Assembly: GCA_024760505.1 (NCBI GenBank)
Contig: CP058931.1
Location: 2,490,001-2,554,000, forward strand
Reading direction: 5' to 3'
DNA length: 64,000 bases
From: Nitrospira sp.
GTDB lineage: Bacteria; Nitrospirota; Nitrospiria; Nitrospirales; UBA8639
Made by a program: the position numbers and the translations under genes. Shown here one piece after another: positions 25,045 to 34,033 of this stretch (its first letter is position 1; each line of letters begins with the position of its first letter). Below the pieces are notes generated by a model that saw only the letters and a list, made by a program, of their open reading frames with translations, had not been told where the DNA came from and searched no databases.

Positions 25045-26739
25045 CTAGTCTCGGATGTCCTCCCAAATCCCTCGTTTGGCCCTTTTTGTCTGCATTTCTA
25101 GGTATTCAAGGTTAACTTTTTCTGGATAGCGCCAATCCCACCAGCAAAGCCCGCGTTGTAGTAATTCTTTTTCTAACGCTTGTCCTATTGGTAGAACCAT
25201 TAGCTCTCCAACTTTGCGGCCCTCTTTGTCTTCCCCCAGTATTTTTGCGGCAACATTTTTGCCGAGTGCCAAAATTGCTGATTTGGATTTATCCCGGAAG
25301 GGATGATTGGCTTCTGGACAAGAAATTCCTCGGAGTTGAACACGCTCCATGATCGTGGGACCTTGAATGGAAAACATGTTGCCTTCGGTCACATCAATGA
25401 TGGACCCCTTGAAGTCAGCTCTCTTAGCAAAAGATTCAGCTTTTTTGGCAAAATAGGTGTCACAAGATTCTGAAAGGAAAGAAACTGCTTTAGGTTTCTC
25501 AAGGAATGTCCAGCTGGTTGCTCCTGGAGAGCCATCAATTAGAAAAGCTGCACGGAGGCTCCAGAGATAGGTGTGACAGGGTTTAAGTGGGGTGTCCACG
25601 GTATGCACAATGCTGGGTATTTGGCCACGGACATAGACAGGGTCGGTGGGAGCATCTCCATCCCAAATTTGGATGTCATAGGTTATGTCAGTCACTTGGC
25701 TGCCTAATTGTGCAATATCTTTGTGCCCAAAGACTTCCCATTGCAAGGTTGGTTGAAGCAAATATGGGTCTGTGGTAAACGGCACTGTTTTCATCTCCGA
25801 TGGCCAATTTGATGCCCAGATACTAGAACTACGCCTTTCGAGAAATGAAGGAATCATATGCATGGCAAGGTCTTGATAACCATGGCTGAGTTCATTTTGA
25901 AAGCATTCAGCCTGATACATGGCCCATTCGCTATAGGGGTACATTTTGGATCGATGAGTGAAAATTTGATCATACCAGATTTCTCCCTTCGCCAAATTAA
26001 TAATACGACCGCGGGCTGACATGGATAGGGCTAGTGGGGGATCCTTCCCTCCTGCACCATTTATGAATCCAATGGATTGGACGCTAAGTTCTAGGATGGT
26101 ATCCAGCCCTGGCTCAGATAGCTCCTCATACCGGGGAGTTTTGTCCTGCCTTTGAAGGCCATGGTTTTTCAGTATGGCAAAATTATGGACAGTGGAGGTG
26201 CTGGCCTTATTCAGGAAGGCATCTCGAAAAGATTCTTGAATGCGAAGGTTTGTTAAGGCCTGTTGGAGGAGTGCACTAGTTTCCTCAATGTTTTGGGGAT
26301 ATTCCTGGTTGGTAAATGTTTCATGAGCTGCACCTTTAATCCCTCCTAAAAGGCCTCCTCCCAAACCTCGGACAATTGGTTCAGCGAGGAAAGCTAAAAC
26401 AATATATGCCGGGTGCGCATGTCCCCCGCCGCCTTCCCTCCCTTTCCTCACTCCTTCCATAAGGCCTTCCATGGCGTCCTGGCCAACTCTTTTAAGGTAG
26501 CCAGTGTGGGGTATTGCAAATTCCGCCTTGGGGACAAACCGGGCCGTGACGACCCCAATCCTTCCCAGTTTTTGTCGGTATGGTTCCTCAAGTGAATGTG
26601 GGATTGGCGAAGTTACACATCCCCACTGTCCTATGAGAAAAATCCCACTAATCAGCAAGATGAATAAATTCCTGTAGAGGCTCACGACTTTTGCCTTAGT
26701 ATTACAAGATATGGTTCTAGGAAGTGGCAAAGAAACCAT
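25045..26739 (-). CDS. Large lipoprotein: glycine zipper, Fn3-like and SNase-like domains
   Basis: 564 residues from ATG 26739; GTG 26685 (VSLYRNLFILL) may be the true start. Order: lipoprotein signal with FLIGQWGC (Cys near 41), glycine-zipper helix (GLGGGLLGGIKGAA, about 125), a conserved LELSVQSIGFI / EIWYDQIF block, an Fn3-like domain (about 315-405, ending CHTYLWSLRAAFL), and a C-terminal thermonuclease-like domain (about 435-560). The last shows MERVQLRGISCPEANHPFR, EGRKVGELM and KRAKRGIWED, so SNase-type Arg, Glu and Arg are kept. The metal motif DGDT is replaced by EGNM, so activity is uncertain. Membrane-anchored and outside the cytoplasm. Confidence 0.8.
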   Translation of the reverse strand: MVSLPLPRTISCNTKAKVVSLYRNLFILLISGIFLIGQWGCVTSPIPHSLEEPYRQKLGRIGVVTARFVPKAEFAIPHTGYLKRVGQDAMEGLMEGVRKGREGGGGHAHPAYIVLAFLAEPIVRGLGGGLLGGIKGAAHETFTNQEYPQNIEETSALLQQALTNLRIQESFRDAFLNKASTSTVHNFAILKNHGLQRQDKTPRYEELSEPGLDTILELSVQSIGFINGAGGKDPPLALSMSARGRIINLAKGEIWYDQIFTHRSKMYPYSEWAMYQAECFQNELSHGYQDLAMHMIPSFLERRSSSIWASNWPSEMKTVPFTTDPYLLQPTLQWEVFGHKDIAQLGSQVTDITYDIQIWDGDAPTDPVYVRGQIPSIVHTVDTPLKPCHTYLWSLRAAFLIDGSPGATSWTFLEKPKAVSFLSESCDTYFAKKAESFAKRADFKGSIIDVTEGNMFSIQGPTIMERVQLRGISCPEANHPFRDKSKSAILALGKNVAAKILGEDKEGRKVGELMVLPIGQALEKELLQRGLCWWDWRYPEKVNLEYLEMQTKRAKRGIWEDIRD

Positions 26740-26857
26740 ATAGAGGAAGAATTCTTTTTCGGGCTATCAGGGTCTGGTGTGTTCAAAATAAGGGGGAAGG
26801 CTAGGAGGATTTGTCTTGAATACTCTATTTCTAGCCTCCCCTCATTCTGGGCTCAAT

Positions 26858-27568
26858 TTAATTGTTCTCAATAACGGCTTTGAAGGCCTTGGCGATGGCC
26901 CGATGCCCGGCATTTGAGGGATGGACTTCAAACTGATCGGCGCCATTTCGTTGGATCAGTCTCAACCCCTTTCTGCCTTCAAATGCTGAAAACACATCGG
27001 CCACTGGAACATTAAACACTCCAGCGACACCTTCAATAATTTGATTAAAAGCTTGCACGATAGGCCTAATCCCCGGGGGAGGAATTGGAAGTTCCGGAAT
27101 GTCATACAGATTGTTGATGTAAATTTTTGCATTTGGCAGCCCGGTTCTTAGTTGGGTAAAAATAGCAGACAAATTCGTTTGAAAATTCATAAGCACAGTT
27201 GCAGGGTCAGCCCCGGTCAGAATGCTTGCTATATCATTGCCTCCGACGGTAAGTGTAATCACTGTTGGAACATAGGGATTAATCGCAAGGGGAACCTGAT
27301 AGTTCAAGACATCCGCACTTGTCGCTCCGATCAAGCCGACGTTGCTAAGAAGAGTGTTGGGAATCTTATCGAAGACACCCTCTTGGTATAGCAAATACGC
27401 ATATCCCTGTGTGGCAGGGACGGCTCCATACCCGGAAGCAAGACTGTCACCCATCGCCATATACCGGGTGTTGTCTGCGAACTGCCAAGGCACTTCCGCC
27501 CCCACGCCCATAGGGGCAAGCGTGAACATCATCACTGTAACTGCTCTTACCCATTCCCTTGTAAACAT
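26858..27568 (-). CDS. Exported SGNH/GDSL-family hydrolase
   Basis: About 236 residues from ATG 27568, which has AAAGGAG upstream; the longer frame to 27667 lacks one. Signal peptide VRAVTVMMFTLAPMGVGA. SGNH blocks: AMGDSLASGYG (Ser), SNVGLIGATSADVL (Gly), LTVGGNDIAS (Asn) and DQFEVHPSNAGH (Asp/His). It likely hydrolyses an ester in the periplasm, in the manner of lipases, esterases or TesA. Substrate not deducible. Confidence 0.9.
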   Translation of the reverse strand: MFTREWVRAVTVMMFTLAPMGVGAEVPWQFADNTRYMAMGDSLASGYGAVPATQGYAYLLYQEGVFDKIPNTLLSNVGLIGATSADVLNYQVPLAINPYVPTVITLTVGGNDIASILTGADPATVLMNFQTNLSAIFTQLRTGLPNAKIYINNLYDIPELPIPPPGIRPIVQAFNQIIEGVAGVFNVPVADVFSAFEGRKGLRLIQRNGADQFEVHPSNAGHRAIAKAFKAVIENN

Positions 27569-28146
27569 GACCGACTCCTTTCGGTTTGTAGTTTGTGAAA
27601 ACCTGTTGTCCTGAATAGGTTTCTGCAAATGACATTCCTCTCTTTTTGTCTTGGTCTGTATCCCCAAGAAAATCCATGACGTTTACTTTTCGTTGAAGGG
27701 GGTCCTCTTTGATTTCACAACACCTGCTCTAGCTCAATAAAAATGCTTCAAGATTTGATGCTCAACTTTTTATGGCCAGTCTAAATATTTTTTCTTGGTA
27801 AGAGGGTGGCAGGGTTTTTTGAAAAAGGGGTTGTATGATTTGGGGAATTTAGCCTCACTCGATTGCGCCCCAGGGTCCCAACTTTCCCCTACACCTCATA
27901 AGAGACTTGAACCGATTTCAGTTGCGTGGTGGCTTGTCAAATGGCCGCTTTCTCAAAGCTTTACCCTTTTTGATATTCATGTGGCAATGATGAGCGTCCT
28001 CTTTCTACGTAGTCTCAATGACGCATGATTATTGCTTGATTGAGAATTTGGAATCCTATCTTGTAAGCACTAAACGGGCGATAGGACGGAGGGGATTTTA
28101 CTGATGGCAATCTTTAAAGGGGAAAATAATTGGGGAGTAACGAAGA
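27569..28146. other. Divergent intergenic region
   Basis: Lies between the SGNH hydrolase (left) and the beta-barrel gene (right) and should hold both promoters. No gene or repeat recognised; one short frame at 27795-28028 is not credible. Confidence 0.45.
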
Positions 28147-28905
28147 ATGGCTCGGAGGGTAAATAGATTTTTCCAACACCTATTGGTTGGAGTGGTTCTT
28201 GGGATTGGTGCAGGGGGAAGCCTACCCGCCCCTGTGCAAGCCGAAGTATTTTTGGGTTTATATGGTGGTGGCGCCTTTACAGAAAACGCCGAGGTTAGGG
28301 GCAAGGAAAAGTTTATTCCTCCTGCAGGGGGAGGGTCAACGACTACTCAGACGTTCCGGAAAGATGCCGATTTTAAGGATTCGTTCACTGTGGGGGGGCG
28401 TATTGGCTATTGGACAGAAAGATTCCCATGGCTAGGAGTCGCAATTGATGCCTCCTATTTCGACGCTGATGACAACAAGGCAGACATCCAGATCCCGGTT
28501 GTCGGTCTGTCGGTTTTGCTCATGATGCGGTATCGCTTATTCACCAGTGAGCAGTTCCCAAAAGGACGGCTTCAACCCTATTTGGGTATTGGTCCGGAGC
28601 TGGCTTTTACCAAGATATCGGCCGAGTTTAAAGATGGGAATGGAACGACAAAAATTAAAGAGCATGCAACAGGGGGTGGAATTGATATTCGCACTGGGAT
28701 GCTCTGGCAGTTCCACCAACACTGGGGGATTTTTACCGAATATCGATTGACCTATACACAGTTTGATACGAAAAACTCCTGGAATTTATATGATGACGAT
28801 GACATTGATGACGATGACATTCCTTCGGGAGGATATAGACGTGAGGATCTCGATACCACACTCACCACTCATCATTTCCTGGTTGGCTTCTCTTTTCGGT
28901 TCTAG
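28147..28905 (+). CDS. Outer-membrane beta-barrel protein
   Basis: 252 residues, ATG 28147 after GGGGAGTAACG. Signal peptide ending LPAPVQA. The mature part alternates polar and hydrophobic strands (VFLGLYGGGAFTENAEV, FLVGFSFRF) and ends in an aromatic residue (F), as expected for Bam-inserted barrels of the OmpA/OmpX/OmpW size. An Asp-rich loop DDDDIDDDDIP (about 216-226) may bind cations. Probably 8 strands; function unknown. Confidence 0.85.
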   Translation: MARRVNRFFQHLLVGVVLGIGAGGSLPAPVQAEVFLGLYGGGAFTENAEVRGKEKFIPPAGGGSTTTQTFRKDADFKDSFTVGGRIGYWTERFPWLGVAIDASYFDADDNKADIQIPVVGLSVLLMMRYRLFTSEQFPKGRLQPYLGIGPELAFTKISAEFKDGNGTTKIKEHATGGGIDIRTGMLWQFHQHWGIFTEYRLTYTQFDTKNSWNLYDDDDIDDDDIPSGGYRREDLDTTLTTHHFLVGFSFRF

Positions 28906-28967
28906 TGGGTTGGATCTCTGAAGGAAGAAAAGCCAAGCCGGAAGATTCATAAAATCAGCGCAGGATA

Positions 28968-28987
28968 CCCCTCAGCTTGCTGAGGGG
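28968..28987. repeat. Palindromic hairpin A
   Basis: CCCCTCAGCTTGCTGAGGGG: stem CCCCTCAGC/GCTGAGGGG around a TT centre. Sister of the hairpin at 29029, sharing the CAGCTTGCTG core. Lies after the beta-barrel gene and could end transcription, but there is no T-run. Confidence 0.75.
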
Positions 28988-29028
28988 AGGAATGCGCAAT
29001 TGTAATTAGACAACACATTTAAAAAATG

Positions 29029-29048
29029 CCCCCCAGCTTGCTGGGGGG
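29029..29048. repeat. Palindromic hairpin B
   Basis: CCCCCCAGCTTGCTGGGGGG. Same core as hairpin A with compensating changes in the stem (TC/GA to CC/GG). Spaced 61 bases from A. A REP-like pair arrangement. Confidence 0.75.
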
Positions 29049-29272
29049 AGTTTCACTGAATGTTTATGAAAGCTCAAAAGCTGAAAGGTGTCATTTGGCT
29101 CTTTTGAAAGAATTTTTGACGTCTGAGAGTATGCAAATTTGTACGAAGAAATTCAGATGAAGGAGCGAGAAACAAACGAATGTGCAGGATGGTGGCCGTT
29201 CCTTAGCCAGTTTAGCTTATTCTATAGTGGACCCTAGTATTGAACTGCTTCATGAGGTTGGTGTGCTCTTTC

Positions 29273-29686
29273 TTACTCTTTTGGTCTTGGGTCAATTACC
29301 TGAAATGATACGAGTTTATCATCGGCGTCAAACACCGCTTTGGCTATCAGTTGATCACCCCTGGCCCACAGCTCCAAAGGCCATGCAATAATTTCCCATA
29401 GCCCCAAGGTACCGGCAGAAACAATTAAATGGAAAACGCCCCGTTGTCCAGCTCCTGAGGAACCTTCATGAAATTTATAGATTTCCGTCCGAGTTCCATC
29501 CCCATTATTCTTCAAAAAAATAGGCGTACCACATTGACGTATCACGTAGGTACGGTCCACCCCTTTTGAATTTTCAAGCCCTTCTATGTCTACTTTCGAA
29601 GGATGTTCAAAGGCAATCTTAGCACTACATCCTTGCGCAAAGAGGAATATCAGGGAAAGGGTGAATAAAAACCGCAGCTCTTTCAT
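29273..29686 (-). CDS. Small lipoprotein, unrecognised
   Basis: 137 residues, ATG 29686. Signal FLFTLSLIFLFAQGCS with lipobox Cys20. The mature part contains VIRQCGTPIFLKNNGDGTRTEIY, the pattern of small SmpA/OmlA-like lipoproteins (a variable-then-GTP turn), and a hydrophobic stretch LIVSAGTLGLWEIIAWPLEL that may insert in the membrane. It sits among larger lipoproteins but is not homologous to them. Confidence 0.75.
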   Translation of the reverse strand: MKELRFLFTLSLIFLFAQGCSAKIAFEHPSKVDIEGLENSKGVDRTYVIRQCGTPIFLKNNGDGTRTEIYKFHEGSSGAGQRGVFHLIVSAGTLGLWEIIAWPLELWARGDQLIAKAVFDADDKLVSFQVIDPRPKE

Positions 29687-29929
29687 ATAAGACTTCCGTT
29701 TGATTAGTTTTTTGTTGAGCTGAATCTTTTTAACTAAACAGCTTTATCAACAAATAGTTAAGATTCTTAGGCAGGGATGGTGAATCTTTGGTTTTTTCGA
29801 CCACATAGCTTTAATCAGAATTGTCTTTTTTCTGGTTAGGTTAAAACCAGGTGGATGAATACTACTCCGTTGCACGGGAACGGGGCTGTTTCTATCCGCA
29901 TCACACTCACCACAGAGAAACATGATCAT

Positions 29930-31240
29930 CTATTCTTGGGGAGAGTGGAATTTTCGATTTTTGATAAAAGCTGGGGTGTGGATTTGATAGAATCCCCAAT
30001 CTTCTCCCATGGCCAATTCCATAAGCGCCATTACCCCAAATGAACTGATTTTGGCCCATACCGTAAAGCCTCTCGAATCCTTACTCCATTCGGTGACTCG
30101 TAATTTTCCATCCTCTACAAATCGTGCCCGGACAGACCATGTGTAGGTTGTAGCCGGACTCAATGCGGTCTCTAAGGTATGGTCATTCTCCGTAAGCCCC
30201 TCTCTGCTATACACCACTGCGCCTACCTGTGTTCTTGATCCCACCTTTGATTCCCAAATTCTGAGGTCATACGTCACCTTTTCGCCAGGAAAAGTTTCCC
30301 AACGCAGGGTTGAACGCGAGGATTCCAAACGCTTCCTAGCCCCCAAAAGGCGAAGGTCCCTTAAGCCCTTTACTCGATATTCCTCATAGGCATCAAAGAA
30401 GGCGCCCTTACCGGGAGCAAAAGTCCGCTCCGCAAAGTCGTACCGCATGAAAAAGTCAATGAGGATTTTTTCGCTTAACCGACGCGAAGCCCGAGAAAGC
30501 TCTTCTCGAAAGTGTTGCGCCTGGTGGCTTGTCCATTCTTTTAATGCGTGAATGTCCCCCAACTCATCAAGAACGATCTGGTCCGCAAGGACCTCCTGAT
30601 CGGCAGTTCGAATGACCCTGACTCGAGCGGAAAGCCCTACCCGTCTGGGCGGATCGACTTCAAAGGTCGCGGGGAGCAAATTGACCACCGGTCCTTCGAT
30701 ATCTAGGAGGGTATCGTAGGGGGCCTGGAGGGCCAGTGATTCCTCCTCCTGATTTTGCTCATTTGAGAGGGATACGCTTTTGACCGGAGCCATCTCATAT
30801 CCTGCAGCCTGCGCAGCGCTCACCAGGTTACTTACCAGTAAGTCGGCTAAGCCCACGTCCGTAATGGCCTGGCCTAACGTCGCTTCTGCGTCTGTTGGAA
30901 GAGTTTCGGAACTGGCTTGATACACTCCATACACGGATCCTCCCACAGCTCCGGCCGCTGCCAAAACCGGGACACAGATAAAAAACCCGATATAACACAA
31001 GACTCCGGCACCACCGAGCACAGAGCCTCTTGCGGCCCCTGCTCCTATGCTGCTTAGCCACCCCCGTCGGGAATCTTCTAAAGATTCCCCCTCCCCCTCC
31101 TTCACCACGACGCCTATGCGATCGATTTCCTCTTGTGTCGACTCGGACAGGATGGGACCGGTGTGCGCACAGCCGTATTGGACAAGAAGGCAAATTCCAA
31201 TGAGGCTAAAGAGAAATAATCGATGAAAGAAAATTTTCAT
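29930..31240 (-). CDS. Large lipoprotein with glycine zipper and Fn3-like domain
   Basis: About 436 residues from ATG 31240; upstream codons to 31297 are open but lack a start signal. Signal FLFSLIGICLLVQYGC with lipobox Cys. A glycine-rich membrane stretch follows (VLGGAGVLCYIGFFICVPVLAAAG), then a mixed region with VRVIRTADQEVLADQIVLDE, and a C-terminal Fn3-like domain (STLRWETFPGEKVTYDLRIW ... TTYTWSVRARFV). It is parallel to the protein at 25045 but lacks the nuclease-like end. Probably attached to the inner leaflet of the outer membrane or to the periplasmic face; role unknown. Confidence 0.8.
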   Translation of the reverse strand: MKIFFHRLFLFSLIGICLLVQYGCAHTGPILSESTQEEIDRIGVVVKEGEGESLEDSRRGWLSSIGAGAARGSVLGGAGVLCYIGFFICVPVLAAAGAVGGSVYGVYQASSETLPTDAEATLGQAITDVGLADLLVSNLVSAAQAAGYEMAPVKSVSLSNEQNQEEESLALQAPYDTLLDIEGPVVNLLPATFEVDPPRRVGLSARVRVIRTADQEVLADQIVLDELGDIHALKEWTSHQAQHFREELSRASRRLSEKILIDFFMRYDFAERTFAPGKGAFFDAYEEYRVKGLRDLRLLGARKRLESSRSTLRWETFPGEKVTYDLRIWESKVGSRTQVGAVVYSREGLTENDHTLETALSPATTYTWSVRARFVEDGKLRVTEWSKDSRGFTVWAKISSFGVMALMELAMGEDWGFYQIHTPAFIKNRKFHSPQE

Positions 31241-31302
31241 TTGATTCTTACGGTGTACGAACAGCTCCATGGGCGACCCATTGATCAACAACCACACCAG
31301 GA

Positions 31303-31435
31303 CTAGTGGGCTGTAACGGACGAATGAGTAGTACTTAATACTGAAATGGCTTGAGCCGGGATTATTGACATTTTATCGTCTCTCCGATTCGTAGTGTACT
31401 TTCATGCTACCAATCTGGCTGTTACAGTCCACTAG
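31303..31435. mobile_element. MITE-like element with terminal inverted repeats
   Basis: Left end CTAGTGGGCTGTAAC (31303-31317) and right end GTTACAGTCCACTAG (31421-31435) form an imperfect inverted repeat (one mismatch in 15). About 133 bp, no coding capacity, TA at both outer edges, as left by IS630/Tc1-type transposition. Its right end supplies the final codons and stop of the neighbouring minus-strand gene. Confidence 0.6.
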
Positions 31436-31948
31436 CCACACGAAGGAGAAACGCCATATCGTCGCACACGACGGGAAGGTTTACTTTGCCCTCGAATCGG
31501 GCATCGCCTTGAGGGGACAGAGGCATCGCATCGGTGTCGACCAGCACAACATTACTAAAGGGAGGTGGAGCGGCAGCATCACAGACAATGGTATCTTTTA
31601 TGGCCGTGACGGCAGGACTCGGGGTCCCAATAACGAGTCCGCCTCCAGGATTTTGACTTGCTAAGACTAACCCTTTGACCCAAAATTGCACCGATCATTA
31701 TGAAGGGTCACATGCGCCTTCCCCATAGTTGTTGACCAGGAAAACCCCACACTCGGGACACCCCCTCCCACATTCAGAATTCCAATGGCATTTCCTGACA
31801 TCGTACCCCCTTCAATCCGTTCCCATTTCACGAAGGAGTCTTGGGCGTGCCTTTCGCCACTCATCGCGAAACTTCCTCCTCCAACAACTCCAAGTGCAAG
31901 CACTACGCACAAGCCAAAAATACTCGTTCCTCTTGTGGTCCGCATCAT
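31422..31948 (-). pseudogene. Frameshifted small exported protein
   Basis: ATG 31948 after AAAGGAG. Signal peptide SIFGLCVVLALGVVGGGSFA, then VKWERIEGGTMSGNAIGIL. The first frame ends after VTLHNDR; the sequence plainly continues in another frame as VQFWVKGLVLASQNPGGG through VVCDDMAFLLRVASGL. The shift is near 31690. The two halves together look like one conserved exported domain. The last codons (SGL and stop) belong to the MITE-like repeat, so the true C-terminus may be lost. Disabled unless the shift is a sequencing error. Confidence 0.7.
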
Positions 31949-31990
31949 TCTATTCTCCTTTTTTTGGTAAGAATTGTATTTGCTGCTCAT

Positions 31991-32343
31991 GGCTACTTAC
32001 TCGGTCTTTTCATTTTGTTGACGAAAGGAGCAATTTCGGTTCCACTTTTCATGGATTGTTGCAGGAGTGAAAAACCCTGGGGAAATATATTCTTGTGGGG
32101 TAGAAATATGAAGAGGCGTATTTCATGATTGAAATAATAATGGGGCCATATGCAACATATGGTAGTCCCCACATAAAGGCTTCCAACCTTTCTATCACTG
32201 AAAGGGGACCCCTTCCAAAAACTTAGGGTTTTGTGCAACATGTTAGCTGCGGAATGTTATACCTGATATGTTTGGCGCCCGATTGCCAGGGTTTATTCTG
32301 GTATCCGGACATGAGATGAGGCAAGTCCACACAATGAATGTTT
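31991..32343. other. Intergenic region, no gene seen
   Basis: Short frames on both strands show no start signals or recognisable products. Confidence 0.45.
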
Positions 32344-32577
32344 ATGATCACCATTGATGGGGCTCTCTATTCAGGGAGCGGGTCGATTGTCCGGCAATCG
32401 GTTGCGTATTCCGCGTTGACGGGGCAGCCAATTCATCTTGTGAATGCCAGGACAAAAGGCGAGAAACCTAGTCTTCTCCGGAAACATGCCCGGGTGGTGG
32501 AAGCCATTTACGAGTTCGTTCATGGGAAGGCGGAGGGATGGCAAGAAGGATCACGCCTTCCCCCCCGTTTCCATTAA
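32344..32577 (+). pseudogene. Truncated copy of the rtcA 5' end
   Basis: The first about 70 codons are near-identical to the RtcA gene at 34034 (MITIDGALYSGSGSIVRQSV against MITIDGSLFSGSGSIVRQSV). Similarity stops near codon 70 and the frame closes in unrelated sequence (TAA 32575-32577). No phosphate-cyclase core remains. Confidence 0.88.
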
Positions 32578-32630
32578 ACCTTTTCTCGTCCTCTCAGGCG
32601 CCGCATAAATAATTTGAAGCAATATTCTGG

Positions 32631-33248
32631 TTAGAAGTAATACCGAATCCCCACAAGCGCAGAAAATGCACTGGCGTTAAAGTCATCCTTGCCTATTTTG
32701 TTTCCGGAAACCTTAACCTTAGCCTGTCCATCATTTAATTTCCATCCCAGCTCTGTATTTAAGGCCCAGCTTGGAGTAAAGAAGTAATCAGCTCCTACCC
32801 CTCCCTTAAATGCGAAAGTATTTTCTGGTTCAATTTTAATATTTGCTGATTTTAAAATCTGGTCTTCGGCAAACCAGTTAATGTTGATTCCGGCCCCGGC
32901 AAATGCGTAAGGAGTGAATTGGCCAAAACTTTTTCTCAGTTCAATAAAAGGAAGAAGAGACACCGTATTGGCATCTCCAAATAAATCATCAATATCATGA
33001 GTTTCCCATTCCGTATTGAAGCCAATTGAAAGAACATTACTGACACCATATGTGACCACTCCGCTAACGATGGGACCGGCATCGCCATCAACCCCGCTAG
33101 CTATATCCTGTGTGTAAACTGAAATGCCTCCCCGAAGGCCGAAACTCCATTTCCCCTGAGTATCCTGAGCATAGACCCCACTGTTGGACAGACCAATCAG
33201 AGATGCCAGTGTGCAACACATCGCCAGAGATTTTGTAGGGGTTTTCAT
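32631..33248 (-). CDS. Outer-membrane beta-barrel protein, OmpA/OmpW-like
   Basis: 205 residues, ATG 33248, ribosome-binding site AGGAGGATG. Signal peptide ending SNSGVYAQ. Mature strands include WSFGLRGGISVYTQDI, TPYAFAGAGININWF and a terminal ALVGIRYYF with aromatic last residue. Fits an 8-strand barrel (about 180 mature residues). Function probably a small porin or structural OMP. Related in kind but not in sequence to the barrel at 28147. Confidence 0.88.
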   Translation of the reverse strand: MKTPTKSLAMCCTLASLIGLSNSGVYAQDTQGKWSFGLRGGISVYTQDIASGVDGDAGPIVSGVVTYGVSNVLSIGFNTEWETHDIDDLFGDANTVSLLPFIELRKSFGQFTPYAFAGAGININWFAEDQILKSANIKIEPENTFAFKGGVGADYFFTPSWALNTELGWKLNDGQAKVKVSGNKIGKDDFNASAFSALVGIRYYF

Positions 33249-34033
33249 GACTTCATCCTCCTGTAAAGGAATGAAAATGGTGAGATAACGCTTTTATCAT
33301 TGAAAAACTTCCCTCCTCCCCACCAAGTGATATAATCTTCCTCAATTCAAATTATGTCCCATTCCGCCGTCGGTACTGCCTGTTCCCGATACGCAAGAGC
33401 ACCAGGACACTCCTCGCAAATAGGTTTGAGTATTTCTTCTTTTGTTTTTCTTCCCTCCCTCTCAATTTTCGGACTGTTGATCGGACAAACCCTGGGAAGG
33501 CAATTCGCCAGTCAACGACTCTTTGTATCATGTTTTACGCAATCTTTATGCCGATGGTGTAAGCGTGGGGTGTTTGAGCAGAATGCCTAAAGATAAATGG
33601 GAATTCGAGAGTTGTTCCATGGATGGCGTATATTGTGGAAAAGGAAAAAGGCTGCACTGTCATCCAGTGGAGTGTAGCGAAATGAAGCAATGGCTGGGTC
33701 ATGCTCTCTCTGAATTCCTGGATTCCAGGGTTCCGCTTCATAGTCAAGTCAGGGAATGCATCATGCAAAAAAAGTTGAACGCGCTATAACCCCTCTCAAG
33801 GCGACCCCATGTCGAATCAGGGTCTGTCATGGGTAGAGGAGATGGCTTGCGTAAGGTTTTACCGTTTCCTGACACTTCTGCGTAATCCGATAATTGATGG
33901 TTTTAACCAAAAAAAGCCAATGAATAGGAACCGTAATGAGGAACATCTAATGGGATGTTGTGGTTCTCAGTGGGCAAACGATTGGTGTTTTACCTTCGTC
34001 ATCCCGCATAGCTAAGGCCATAGGAACATATTC
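33249..34033. other. Long intergenic region, no gene recognised
   Basis: Several open frames (33354-33590, 33523-33789, 33809-34015, plus strand) overlap each other, have no ribosome-binding sites and no recognisable products. The stretch 33710-33775 looks like a degenerate non-coding repeat (TTCCTGGATTCCAGG). It may be a graveyard of eroded sequence between the two rtcA copies. Confidence 0.45.

Larger units (their letters stand above)
28906..29272. other. Intergenic region with two related hairpins
   Basis: Contains the palindromes at 28968-28987 and 29029-29048. No gene is supported; a frame at 29182-29391 overlaps the opposite-strand lipoprotein and is rejected. Confidence 0.5.

Noticed and set aside
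33354..34015. Several small plus-strand frames
   Set aside because: Overlapping each other, no start signals, no recognisable domain.
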